The position numbers were made by a program, and so were the translations under genes. Of a stretch of 7,989 nt of DNA, positions 1 to 7,691 are shown one piece after another. The notes beneath the pieces were generated by a model. It was not told where the DNA came from, did not search any database, and was given only the letters and a program-made list of their open reading frames with translations. The stretch covers positions 1-7,989 of the forward strand of contig JBBSIG010000116.1 in NCBI GenBank assembly GCA_038232215.1, read 5' to 3'. How positions within the stretch are numbered: position 1 is the first letter of the stretch; every line of letters begins with the position of its first letter. Source of the DNA: JBBSIG01 sp038232215. GTDB lineage: Bacteria > Actinomycetota > Thermoleophilia > Gaiellales > Gaiellaceae.

Positions 1-423
1 CACGATCCGCGCCGCCTTCGAGTCGACCGCCGGCAGGTACTGCGCCATCTCCTGCAGCTCCGCCTGGACGATGTCCGGGCCCCATGCCTGCACGACCTCG
101 CGGACGCGCTTCTCGAAGGCGTCCGAGGCCGAGTGGGCGGCCAGCATCGGCATACCTCCGAGCAACGATCTGACGCGTCGGCCCTCGGCGCCCACACGAC
201 TGAATCGCCCCGGCTCCTCCGCCGGCCTCGGGACCTCCTCGACCAGCTCGCAGCGCTCGGAGAAGTCCGGGTCGGGCGAGGGCTCGTCGCTCGCGCGGAG
301 GTAGACGACCCCGACGCGATGCCGCTCGGCGATCCTCGAGATCAGCTGAGTGATCGCGCGTCCGCCGTGCATCGCCTCGGGATGGGGCGAGAAGGAGAGA
401 AGGAAGAGGACGCGCAGGGGCAA
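1..423 (-). CDS. Glycosyltransferase, GT4-like N-terminal domain (partial)
   Basis: Reading leftward from a TTG at 423-421, 141 codons stay open to the window edge, so the C-terminal half is outside. The protein begins MPLRVLFLLSFSPHPEAMHG, the first beta strand and glycine loop of a GT-B fold. A helix (RAITQLISRIAERH), a second strand (RVGVVYLR) and, near residues 116-120, a GPDIV strand follow, where this family usually has a 'PDVVH' segment. This is the acceptor-binding half of family-4-like glycosyltransferases, which move sugars from nucleotide donors in cell-surface polysaccharide or glycolipid synthesis at the cytoplasmic membrane face. The nucleotide-sugar site would be in the missing half, so donor and acceptor cannot be stated. 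TTG is the only usual start codon between the in-frame TGA at 444-442 and the first strand; no good ribosome site precedes it. That TGA is also the stop of the truncated gene upstream, so expression may depend on read-on from it. Confidence 0.72.
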   Translation of the reverse strand, partial: MPLRVLFLLSFSPHPEAMHGGRAITQLISRIAERHRVGVVYLRASDEPSPDPDFSERCELVEEVPRPAEEPGRFSRVGAEGRRVRSLLGGMPMLAAHSASDAFEKRVREVVQAWGPDIVQAELQEMAQYLPAVDSKAARIV

Positions 424-441
424 GGTCGTGTGAGAGGACGT

Positions 442-1599
442 TCACCAATCAGTATCCCTCTTCTCGGGGTCGTATTGGTACTTGACGACGTCCTTCGCGT
501 AGCCGAAGACCTGCGGCGGCATGAACTCGTCGGCCACGCTCGCGCGGCCCGCATAGAAGGAGTTCACGACCGACTTCCGGTCGAGCCCGTAGGCCACGGC
601 CTGGCGAACGAGCAGGTTGTTCATCGGCGGCTTCGCCTGGTTGATCGTCACGTAGGCCACGTTGAACGGCGGGCGATCCACCACCTTGAGCTTGGAAGCA
701 CTCTTGACGGTGGGGATGTCCTGCGGCGCGAGGTTGTCGTAGCCGTTGACCTCGCCCGTCTGGAGCGCCTGCAGGCGCGCCGTGTTGTCGCTGATCGGGC
801 GGAAGATGATGCGATCGTTCTTCGCCTTCGGCCCCCAGTAGCTCGCGTTGCGGACGAGGACGAGCTTCTCCTTCAGCGTCCACGACTCGAACTTGTACGG
901 CCCGGTCCCGGTCGGGTGCTGGAACCCGTACGTGCCGGTCGCCTGGAAGACGCCGTTCCGGAGCTCGGCCTGATCGGCGCCGTAGGTCTTCAGCGCCTTC
1001 GGGCTCGCGATCGAGAACGAGGACACCGCGAGCGACGACAGGAACGGGCCCGACCGCTTCGTCAGCGTGATGACGGCAGTCGACGCGTTCGGCGCCTTGC
1101 AGCTCTGGTAGAGGCTCGCGCCGAGATCGGGGTTCTCGTTCTTCTTGAACCCGCCGAAGATGTTCTGCCAGTAGTACGTCGCCGACGGGTCCTGGAACGG
1201 CCCCTTGAAGTTGTACCAGCGGTTGAAGTTGTAACAGACGGCGGCGCCGTTGAACGCGCTACCGTCGTGGAACTTGACGCCCTTACGCAGGTTGAACGTC
1301 CACGTGCGGCCGTTCTTGCTCACCTTCCAGCTCGTGGCGAGCTTCGGGATCACCGTCGTGGTTCCGGGCTTCAGCCCGATGAGCCCCTCGACCATCAGGT
1401 GAATCGGCCGAAAGGACTCTCCGTCCGAGACGAGCGCTCCGTCCAGGACAGCGGGGTCCGAGGACGCGCCGAACACCAGCGTCCCGCCCTTCGCCGCCTG
1501 GCCCTCGGCGCGCGTCGCTCCACCGACGGTGCCGGCCGCGGCCAGTGCGGCTACAAGCGCGCCGGCGAGCAGCGCGACTCTCGATGCATTTACCCTCAC
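442..1599 (-). CDS. ABC transporter substrate-binding protein, family 5 (peptide-type), C-terminally truncated
   Basis: The gene encodes 385 residues of an extracellular solute-binding protein of the DppA/OppA class, which captures peptides or related solutes for an ABC importer. Visible are a Sec-type signal peptide (VALLAGALVAALAAAG hydrophobic core, no lipobox cysteine), the mature start GGTLVFGASSDP, the family block PKLATSWKVSKNGRTWTFNL then RKGVKFHDG, a GTGPYKFESW segment, and RQAVAYGLDRK. It reaches YQYDPEK, where relatives normally continue for another 120-160 residues of helix and closing strands. Here it reads RDTDW and stops. Neither other frame restores family sequence past this point, so this looks like a deletion or fusion, not a one-base shift. 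The missing part completes the binding lobes, so function is doubtful and it may be a pseudogene. The GTG start at 1599 is chosen over the TTG at 1614 because AAAGGAG lies 5 bases before it. No permease or ATPase genes are in the window. Confidence 0.85.
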   Translation of the reverse strand: MRVNASRVALLAGALVAALAAAGTVGGATRAEGQAAKGGTLVFGASSDPAVLDGALVSDGESFRPIHLMVEGLIGLKPGTTTVIPKLATSWKVSKNGRTWTFNLRKGVKFHDGSAFNGAAVCYNFNRWYNFKGPFQDPSATYYWQNIFGGFKKNENPDLGASLYQSCKAPNASTAVITLTKRSGPFLSSLAVSSFSIASPKALKTYGADQAELRNGVFQATGTYGFQHPTGTGPYKFESWTLKEKLVLVRNASYWGPKAKNDRIIFRPISDNTARLQALQTGEVNGYDNLAPQDIPTVKSASKLKVVDRPPFNVAYVTINQAKPPMNNLLVRQAVAYGLDRKSVVNSFYAGRASVADEFMPPQVFGYAKDVVKYQYDPEKRDTDW

Positions 1600-1604
1600 G
1601 TGTT

Positions 1605-1611
1605 CTCCTTT
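1605..1611 (-). promoter_or_regulatory. Ribosome binding site of the substrate-binding protein
   Basis: AAAGGAG on the minus strand ends 5 bases before the GTG at 1599-1597. It overlaps the alternative in-frame TTG at 1614 in such a way that the TTG cannot use it, so it settles the start on GTG. Confidence 0.75.
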
Positions 1612-1619
1612 CAAGAACG

Positions 1620-1636
1620 CGTCCCGTTGCGGGACG
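1620..1636. repeat. Perfect 7-bp inverted repeat in the leader of the substrate-binding protein gene
   Basis: CGTCCCG, a 3-base loop TTG, then CGGGACG. It sits just upstream of the ribosome site of the leftward gene and about 40 bases left of the rightward SOS promoter. It could be a leader hairpin or an operator for the transporter gene. It has no T-run on either strand, so a simple intrinsic terminator is not supported. Confidence 0.5.
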
Positions 1637-1676
1637 GGTACCAGTATCTCACTCCGACGGCTTTTCGTAAGCGAAG

Positions 1677-1705
1677 TTGGAAGCGAACGTGTGTTCGCCT
1701 ATGCT
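1677..1705 (+). promoter_or_regulatory. SOS promoter with LexA-type box between -35 and -10
   Basis: TTGGAA at 1677-1682 and TATGCT at 1700-1705 fit -35 and -10 elements with a 17-base spacer. The spacer holds GCGAACGTGTGTTCGC (1683-1698), a palindrome with perfect 6-bp arms. It matches the CGAAC-RNRY-GTTCG LexA box of Gram-positive bacteria (GAAC-N4-GTTC core). Bound LexA would cover the space RNA polymerase needs. The seventh base after the -10 is G1712, the first base of an in-frame GTG, so the transcript would be leaderless. The motif match is directly seen; regulation by LexA and the start point are inferred. Confidence 0.72.
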
Positions 1706-1711
1706 GCACGA

Positions 1712-3421
1712 GTGCAGCTGAGGCTCGATGCAGCCGATCGTCTCGTCGAGCTCGTCGAGGAGCGGCGTGGCCCGGTCTACGCCGAGGAAGCGGCGCGCGC
1801 CCTGTTCGCGCTCGTGCAGGCACCCGTCGGGCTCGCGCGCGGCTTGCTCGACGAGGTCGTCGGGTCCGACGCCCGCCTGGCCTGGCACGGCGACGCGGTC
1901 CGCCTGGCCGACGAGCCAGGAGGCGGCCTCCAGCTCGAGGACGCGACGTACGTCGTCGTCGATCTCGAGACGACGGGCCTGACGCCGCGCTCGGCGCGGA
2001 TCTGCGAGATCGGAGCCGTTCGTCTGCGGGGTTTCGAGCCCGCCGAGACCTTCTCCACCCTCGTGAATCCTCGAGCGCCGCTCGATGCCTCCATCGCCGC
2101 GTTGACCGGGCTCGCCGACGCCGAGCTCCGACGCGCACCCTCCTCCGACATCGCCGTGCGCAGATTTCTCGCCTTCGCCGGCGACGCCGTCCTCGTGGCG
2201 CACAACGCGCGCTTCGATCTCGCGTTTCTCGACCGCGAGGTGGAGCGACTCACCGGCCGGCGCATCGCCGCGCCGGTGATCGACACGGTCGGCCTGGCAC
2301 GCCGGCTGCTGGCGGGTCGCAGCCCGCGGGCGAGCCTCGCGGCGCTGTCCCACTTCTTCGGGACGTCAGTCGAGCCGTGCCACCGCGCGCTTCCCGACGC
2401 TCGGGCGACGGCGGAGGTGCTGCTCGCCCTGATCGGGCTCGCACAGGAGCGAGGCGCACGGACGGTCTCGGACCTCGCTGCCCTCGCCGCGACCCGCGCC
2501 CGCCGTGTCCATGCGAAGCGGGCGCTGGCGGCCGGCGCGCCGGCGCGCCCGGGTGTCTACCTCTTTCGAGACCGAAACGGCGTCGCGCTCTACGTCGGCA
2601 GGGCACGAGACCTCCGTGCCCGGCTCCGCTCGTATTTCCGCTCCGATCGTCAGCGGCCGGCGGTGGAGGCGGCGCTCGCGGCGCTCGAGCGGATCGAGTG
2701 GTCAGTCTGCGGCTCCGAGCTCGAGGCGGCGCTCGCGGAGCTGCGACTGATCCGCGAGCTGCGTCCGCCCGCAAACGCGAGGAGCGTCCGCCCAGACCGC
2801 TACGTCTACCTCAAGCGCCGCGGCCAGGGACTCGTCGCGTCGGCGACCCCGACCGAGCTCGGGCCGCTGAAGAGCCGCGCACGGACGCGCCTCGCGGCCC
2901 GTGCGCTCGACGGGGCGAGTGCCGAGGAGCTCGCGTCTCCCGCTCTCGCGCTACCCCGTCTGCGGAAGCGGGTTCAGCGGCTCTCGTCGGCGCTTCGCTA
3001 CGAGGACGCGGCGCGGCTCCGCGACCGGGTCGCGGCGCTCGAGCGCGTCGTCTGGGAGCTGGGGCGGCTCGACCGCCTCCGCGCCACTCGCTGCTGCGTG
3101 CTCGTCCCGGCCCTCGAGCCCGGCTTCGTCCGAGGGCTCTTCGTCACCGGCGGCCGCGTCGCCTGCGAGCGAGCCCTGGCGCCGGGCGCAGGGGCGCTCG
3201 TGGAGATCGAGGCCGGGCTGGCGGTCGCGCAGCGCGCATCGCTCGACCGGGGCGTCGAGACGATCGACGAGCTCCTCCTCGTCGGCTCTTACCTGCGCCG
3301 CCCGCCGCCCGAGCTCGTCGTCGCGCCGCTCGACCCGGCGCTCATCGAGCGGGCGGCCGAGCGGGTGCGTCAGAGGAGCGAGACGGAGCGCGCTCCCCTG
3401 CCGCGGGACGTCTTGTTCTGA
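1712..3421 (+). CDS. DEDDh exonuclease fused to GIY-YIG (UvrC/Cho-like) nuclease
   Basis: 569 residues. Residues 1-75 form a helical, winged-helix-like lead. Residues 79-245 are a DnaQ/epsilon-type 3'-5' exonuclease with all DEDDh residues: D84 and E86 in VVVDLETTG, D169 in HNARFD, H224 and D229 in HRALPDARAT. Residues 280-360 are a GIY-YIG nuclease: PGVYLF (Y283), YVGRARDLRARL (Y294, R304), SELEAALAE (E343) and N355. Residues 414-446 are a UVR-type helical pair (YEDAARLRDRV). The RNase H-like nuclease and helix-hairpin-helix parts of true UvrC are absent, so this is a Cho-like incision enzyme joined to an exonuclease, as in the actinobacterial family that includes mycobacterial Rv2191. It presumably cuts at lesions and trims DNA in the cytoplasm; the substrate is not established by sequence. 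GTG 1712 is preferred because it starts at the predicted transcript end; GTG 1691 lies inside the LexA box. Expression is probably SOS-induced. Confidence 0.9.
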   Translation: MQLRLDAADRLVELVEERRGPVYAEEAARALFALVQAPVGLARGLLDEVVGSDARLAWHGDAVRLADEPGGGLQLEDATYVVVDLETTGLTPRSARICEIGAVRLRGFEPAETFSTLVNPRAPLDASIAALTGLADAELRRAPSSDIAVRRFLAFAGDAVLVAHNARFDLAFLDREVERLTGRRIAAPVIDTVGLARRLLAGRSPRASLAALSHFFGTSVEPCHRALPDARATAEVLLALIGLAQERGARTVSDLAALAATRARRVHAKRALAAGAPARPGVYLFRDRNGVALYVGRARDLRARLRSYFRSDRQRPAVEAALAALERIEWSVCGSELEAALAELRLIRELRPPANARSVRPDRYVYLKRRGQGLVASATPTELGPLKSRARTRLAARALDGASAEELASPALALPRLRKRVQRLSSALRYEDAARLRDRVAALERVVWELGRLDRLRATRCCVLVPALEPGFVRGLFVTGGRVACERALAPGAGALVEIEAGLAVAQRASLDRGVETIDELLLVGSYLRRPPPELVVAPLDPALIERAAERVRQRSETERAPLPRDVLF

Positions 3422-3433
3422 GAGCTAAGCGGG

Positions 3434-4552
3434 CTAGGCCGCGAGCGAGATGAGGTCGCGCAGCGCCGAGAGACGGGCGAGCGCCTGCCCCTCGAGCTGG
3501 CGGACCCGCTCACGCGTCAGGTCGAGCTCGTGCCCGATCGCCTCGAGCGTCCAGGGGTCGCCCTCGAAGCCGAAGCGGAGCTCGAGGATCCGCCGCTCGC
3601 GCTCGGGCAGCGCGTCGAGCGCGCGCCGGACACCTTGCCGGCGCAGGGACTCCTCTGCCTCGTCGAACGGGTCGGCGGCCTCGCGGTCCGCGAAGAGATC
3701 GCCGAGCTCACCCTCGTCGTCCGCCCCCACGGTCTGGTTGAGCGAGACGGACGCCTGAGCCGCTCCGAGGGCCTCGTCGACGTGCTGCAGCGGCAGCCCC
3801 GTCGCCTCGGCCAGCTCGAGCTTCGTCGCCTCGCGTCCCAGCTCCACCTCGAGCCGGCGAGCCGCGCGGGACAGCTTCTGCTGGCGCTCGACGACGTGCA
3901 CGGGCACGCGGATCGTGCGCGCGTGATTCGCGACCGCGCGCTGAACCGACTGCCTGATCCACCAGGTCGCGTACGTGGAGAACTTGAAGCCGCGGCGCCA
4001 GTCGAACTTCTCGACCGCGCGGTTGAGGCCGAGGGTGCCCTCCTGGATGAGGTCGAGGAACGGCACGCCGAGACCTCGGTAGCCCTTGGCGATCGACACG
4101 ACGAGGCGCAGGTTCGACTCGATCATGCGGCGTTTCGCGGTCGGGTCGCCGCGCTCGATCGCCTTCGCGAGCGTGACCTCCTCGGCGGCGGTCAGGAGCT
4201 TGTGGCGTCCGACGTCGGCGAGGAAGAGCTGAAGGCTGTCGGCCGAGCCGCTGAGCACGTGGGTCTCCGCCGGCGCCGCGGGCTCGGGCTTCTCGGGCTC
4301 CGGCTCGGCCACCCGGGCCTGCCCGACCTCGAGCCCGATGCGCTCGAGCTCGCGCGTCAGCTCCTCGATGTCGATCTCGTTCAGGTCGTGCTCCAGCGTG
4401 AAGGCCTCGAACTCGGCCGGCTCGATGAAGCCGCGCTCCTCCGAGACCTCGACGAGCGTCTTCGCGCCCTCTGTCTCGAGCAAGTCGTGAAGCTGGTTCT
4501 GTGTCAAGTGAGTCTGTTCCGTCCTTTCGGGCTTCGTCGTCCTATCCTGCAA
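3434..4552 (-). CDS. RNA polymerase sigma-70 family factor, RpoD-like
   Basis: 372 residues. Residues 17-77 resemble a compact region 1.1 (EERGFIEPAEFEAF then IDIEELTRELERIGLEV). A short acidic and proline-rich linker follows (80-97), then region 1.2 (DSLQLFLADVGRHKLLTAAE, 105-124). Region 2 includes NLRLVVSIAKGYRGLGVPFL, DLIQEG and the -10 melting helix FKFSTYATWWIRQSVQRAVA (189-208). Region 3 spans about 215-275, and region 4 ends in the -35 helix-turn-helix TLEAIGHELDLTRERVRQLE (335-354). It directs core RNA polymerase to promoters; all regions of a group 1/2 factor are present, so it is either the primary factor or a close paralogue. The start is uncertain: TTG 4552 gives 372 residues with AAGG almost touching it, and TTG 4507 gives 357 residues and begins exactly at region 1.1. 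It lies 91 bases downstream of the topoisomerase gene on the same strand and converges with the exonuclease gene at a 12-base gap with no clear terminator. Confidence 0.93.
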   Translation of the reverse strand: MQDRTTKPERTEQTHLTQNQLHDLLETEGAKTLVEVSEERGFIEPAEFEAFTLEHDLNEIDIEELTRELERIGLEVGQARVAEPEPEKPEPAAPAETHVLSGSADSLQLFLADVGRHKLLTAAEEVTLAKAIERGDPTAKRRMIESNLRLVVSIAKGYRGLGVPFLDLIQEGTLGLNRAVEKFDWRRGFKFSTYATWWIRQSVQRAVANHARTIRVPVHVVERQQKLSRAARRLEVELGREATKLELAEATGLPLQHVDEALGAAQASVSLNQTVGADDEGELGDLFADREAADPFDEAEESLRRQGVRRALDALPERERRILELRFGFEGDPWTLEAIGHELDLTRERVRQLEGQALARLSALRDLISLAA

Positions 4553-4562
4553 ACCTTCTGAC

Positions 4563-4623
4563 TGTAGGGCGTAACTCCTGTCCGTGCCAGGGGTACCGTC
4601 CGGGTTTCGACGACAACCCTACA
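4563..4623. repeat. Inverted repeat in the topoisomerase-sigma intergenic gap
   Basis: TGTAGGG at 4563-4569 is the exact reverse complement of CCCTACA at 4617-4623, 47 bases apart. The intervening bases include a shorter pair (GGGTTTCGACGACAACCC at 4602-4619). The arms flank nearly all of the 91-base gap before the sigma gene, so it could be a folded leader. A TACAGT at 4566-4561 (minus strand) would suit a -10 element almost directly before TTG 4552. No strong -35 is seen, so this is tentative. Confidence 0.3.
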
Positions 4624-4643
4624 AACGAGGTCGGATCCTGCCG

Positions 4644-6827
<2,184 letters not shown>

Positions 6828-6832
6828 GCGAT

Positions 6833-6839
6833 CCACCTT
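6833..6839 (-). promoter_or_regulatory. Ribosome binding site of topB
   Basis: AAGGTGG on the minus strand, 5 bases before GTG 6827-6825. It decides this start over upstream codons in the same open frame. Confidence 0.7.
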
Positions 6840-6850
6840 AGCGAAGCGGC

Positions 6851-6864
6851 GCGAGGAGCCTCGC
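6851..6864. repeat. Short palindrome in the topB leader
   Basis: GCGAGG-AG-CCTCGC, perfect 6-bp arms, 12 bases upstream of the topB ribosome site. It could be an operator or part of the leader, but GC-rich DNA gives such palindromes easily. Confidence 0.25.
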
Positions 6865-6877
6865 CCAAGTCTCCGCA

Positions 6878-6914
6878 CCGACAGGTCCCTCGCCCTGGGG
6901 CCGGGACATGTCGG
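6878..6914. repeat. REP-like palindromic element, copy A
   Basis: Left arm CCGACAGGTCCC (6878-6889) pairs with GGGACATGTCGG (6903-6914) at 11 of 12 positions. The loop contains GCCCTGGGGC (6892-6901), whose ends also pair. The bases 6891-6920 match 7016-7045 of copy B at 25 of 30 positions without gaps. An alternative fold pairs AGGTCCC (6883-6889) with GGGACCT (6918-6924). It lies between the divergent topB and acyltransferase genes. Confidence 0.65.
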
Positions 6915-6997
6915 ATCGGGACCTCCCCCGGTTCACGCGCGGAGCTCGCTCCAGCCTCCGAATCCGGAGCTGCGCCGGCAAAAGGGACAGACATGTA

Positions 6998-7044
6998 CCG
7001 ACGAGACATGTCTAGCGCCCTGGGGCATGGACATGTCTCGTCGG
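6998..7044. repeat. REP-like palindromic element, copy B (perfect 15-bp stem)
   Basis: CCGACGAGACATGTC (6998-7012) and GACATGTCTCGTCGG (7030-7044) are perfect reverse complements around a 17-base loop. The loop holds GCCCTGGGGC (7017-7026), the same core as copy A. Just upstream, AGACATGT at 6989-6996 repeats at 7004-7011 with a 15-base period. ACATGT occurs four times in 131 bases (6906, 6991, 7006, 7031). The architecture resembles dispersed REP/hairpin elements, although no transposase is present here. Confidence 0.7.
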
Positions 7045-7063
7045 GCCAAGTGGTCCGTCCACG

Positions 7064-7069
7064 GATACT
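7064..7069 (+). promoter_or_regulatory. Possible -10 element of the acyltransferase gene
   Basis: GATACT, 7 bases before the GTG at 7077, is spaced as expected for a leaderless transcript. No convincing -35 is found at 16-18 bases, where copy B of the palindrome ends. Weak support. Confidence 0.25.
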
Positions 7070-7076
7070 TCCGCTC

Positions 7077-7691
7077 GTGCCGCCCTCGCTCTTCTACCTC
7101 GCCGCCGGGGGAATCGGCTGGCCCGTCGTCCGCGGGCTCTACCGCCTGCGGGTACGAGGCCTCGAGAACGTCCCTCCCGACGGCGGCTTCGTGCTCGCCG
7201 CGAATCACACGTCGAACTTCGACCCCTGGCCGCTCGGGCTGCCGCTCTACCCGCGGCGCTACCTGCGCTTCATGGCGAAGTCGGAGCTCTTCAACCCGAT
7301 CCTCCGTCCGCTGCTCGTCGCCGGAGGCGCGTTCCCCGTGCGGCGGGGACAGCGGGACCTCGAGGCGATCGAGCGGGCCGTCGAGCTCGTGCGCGAAGGT
7401 GAGGTGGTCGTCATGTTCCCGGAGGGGACGCGCCGGAAGAAGGGCCTGAGGAAGAAGTTCGACGCGCGGCCGCACTCGGGCGCGGCGCGGATCGCGCTCG
7501 AGGCCGCGGCGCCGCTCGTTCCCGCCGCGATCGCGGGCACGGACGCGCTCGCGCGGCTCGCACCGCTCAGGGTCGCGTACGGCCGCCCGCTCGAGCTCGA
7601 CGATCTCCGCGGGCTGCACCCGAAGGAGGCAGCGCAGGTCGCGACCGATCGCCTGATGGAGGAGATCGAGCGCCTACGCTCGACGCTGTGA
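7077..7691 (+). CDS. plsC: 1-acyl-sn-glycerol-3-phosphate acyltransferase family protein
   Basis: 204 residues, the usual size of compact actinobacterial PlsC proteins. These transfer an acyl chain to lysophosphatidic acid, giving phosphatidic acid at the inner membrane surface. All four blocks are present: NHTSNFDPW with the H-x4-D pair (H44, D49), GGAFPVRRG (83-91), FPEGTR (114-119) and VPAAIAGTD (147-155). Residues 3-20 are a short hydrophobic stretch that may touch the membrane. GTG 7077 is preferred because homology-like sequence starts there; GTG 7050 would add nine residues. In-frame codons further upstream run through the palindromic element and are unlikely to be coding. No clear ribosome site is seen. 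The TGA overlaps the next gene's GTG by 4 bases, so the two are probably translated together. Specificity within the acyltransferase family cannot be fixed from sequence. Confidence 0.9.
   Translation: MPPSLFYLAAGGIGWPVVRGLYRLRVRGLENVPPDGGFVLAANHTSNFDPWPLGLPLYPRRYLRFMAKSELFNPILRPLLVAGGAFPVRRGQRDLEAIERAVELVREGEVVVMFPEGTRRKKGLRKKFDARPHSGAARIALEAAAPLVPAAIAGTDALARLAPLRVAYGRPLELDDLRGLHPKEAAQVATDRLMEEIERLRSTL

Noticed and set aside
342..470. Frameshift that would restore the C-terminus of the binding protein
   Set aside because: The other two minus-strand frames past YDPEK give a stop after a few codons or arginine/serine/proline filler, with nothing like the family's C-terminal region.
1529..1711. 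N-terminal extension of the exonuclease/GIY-YIG frame, including GTG 1691
   Set aside because: It overlaps the start of the divergent binding-protein gene and the SOS promoter. GTG 1691 lies inside the LexA box and has only a weak upstream GGAAG.
3419..3440. Bidirectional terminator between the converging exonuclease and sigma genes
   Set aside because: The 12-base gap has no stable stem or T-run; only short imperfect GCTAAG/GGCTAG similarity is seen.
133..3453. A very long open frame on the plus strand (1106 codons)
   Set aside because: It runs antisense to the binding protein and out of frame with the exonuclease gene. Its translation is low-complexity arginine/alanine-rich with no domain, as expected from GC-rich codon bias.
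3530..4561. Plus-strand open frame antisense to the sigma gene
   Set aside because: The minus strand encodes all sigma-70 regions in order; the antisense frame has no recognisable motif.
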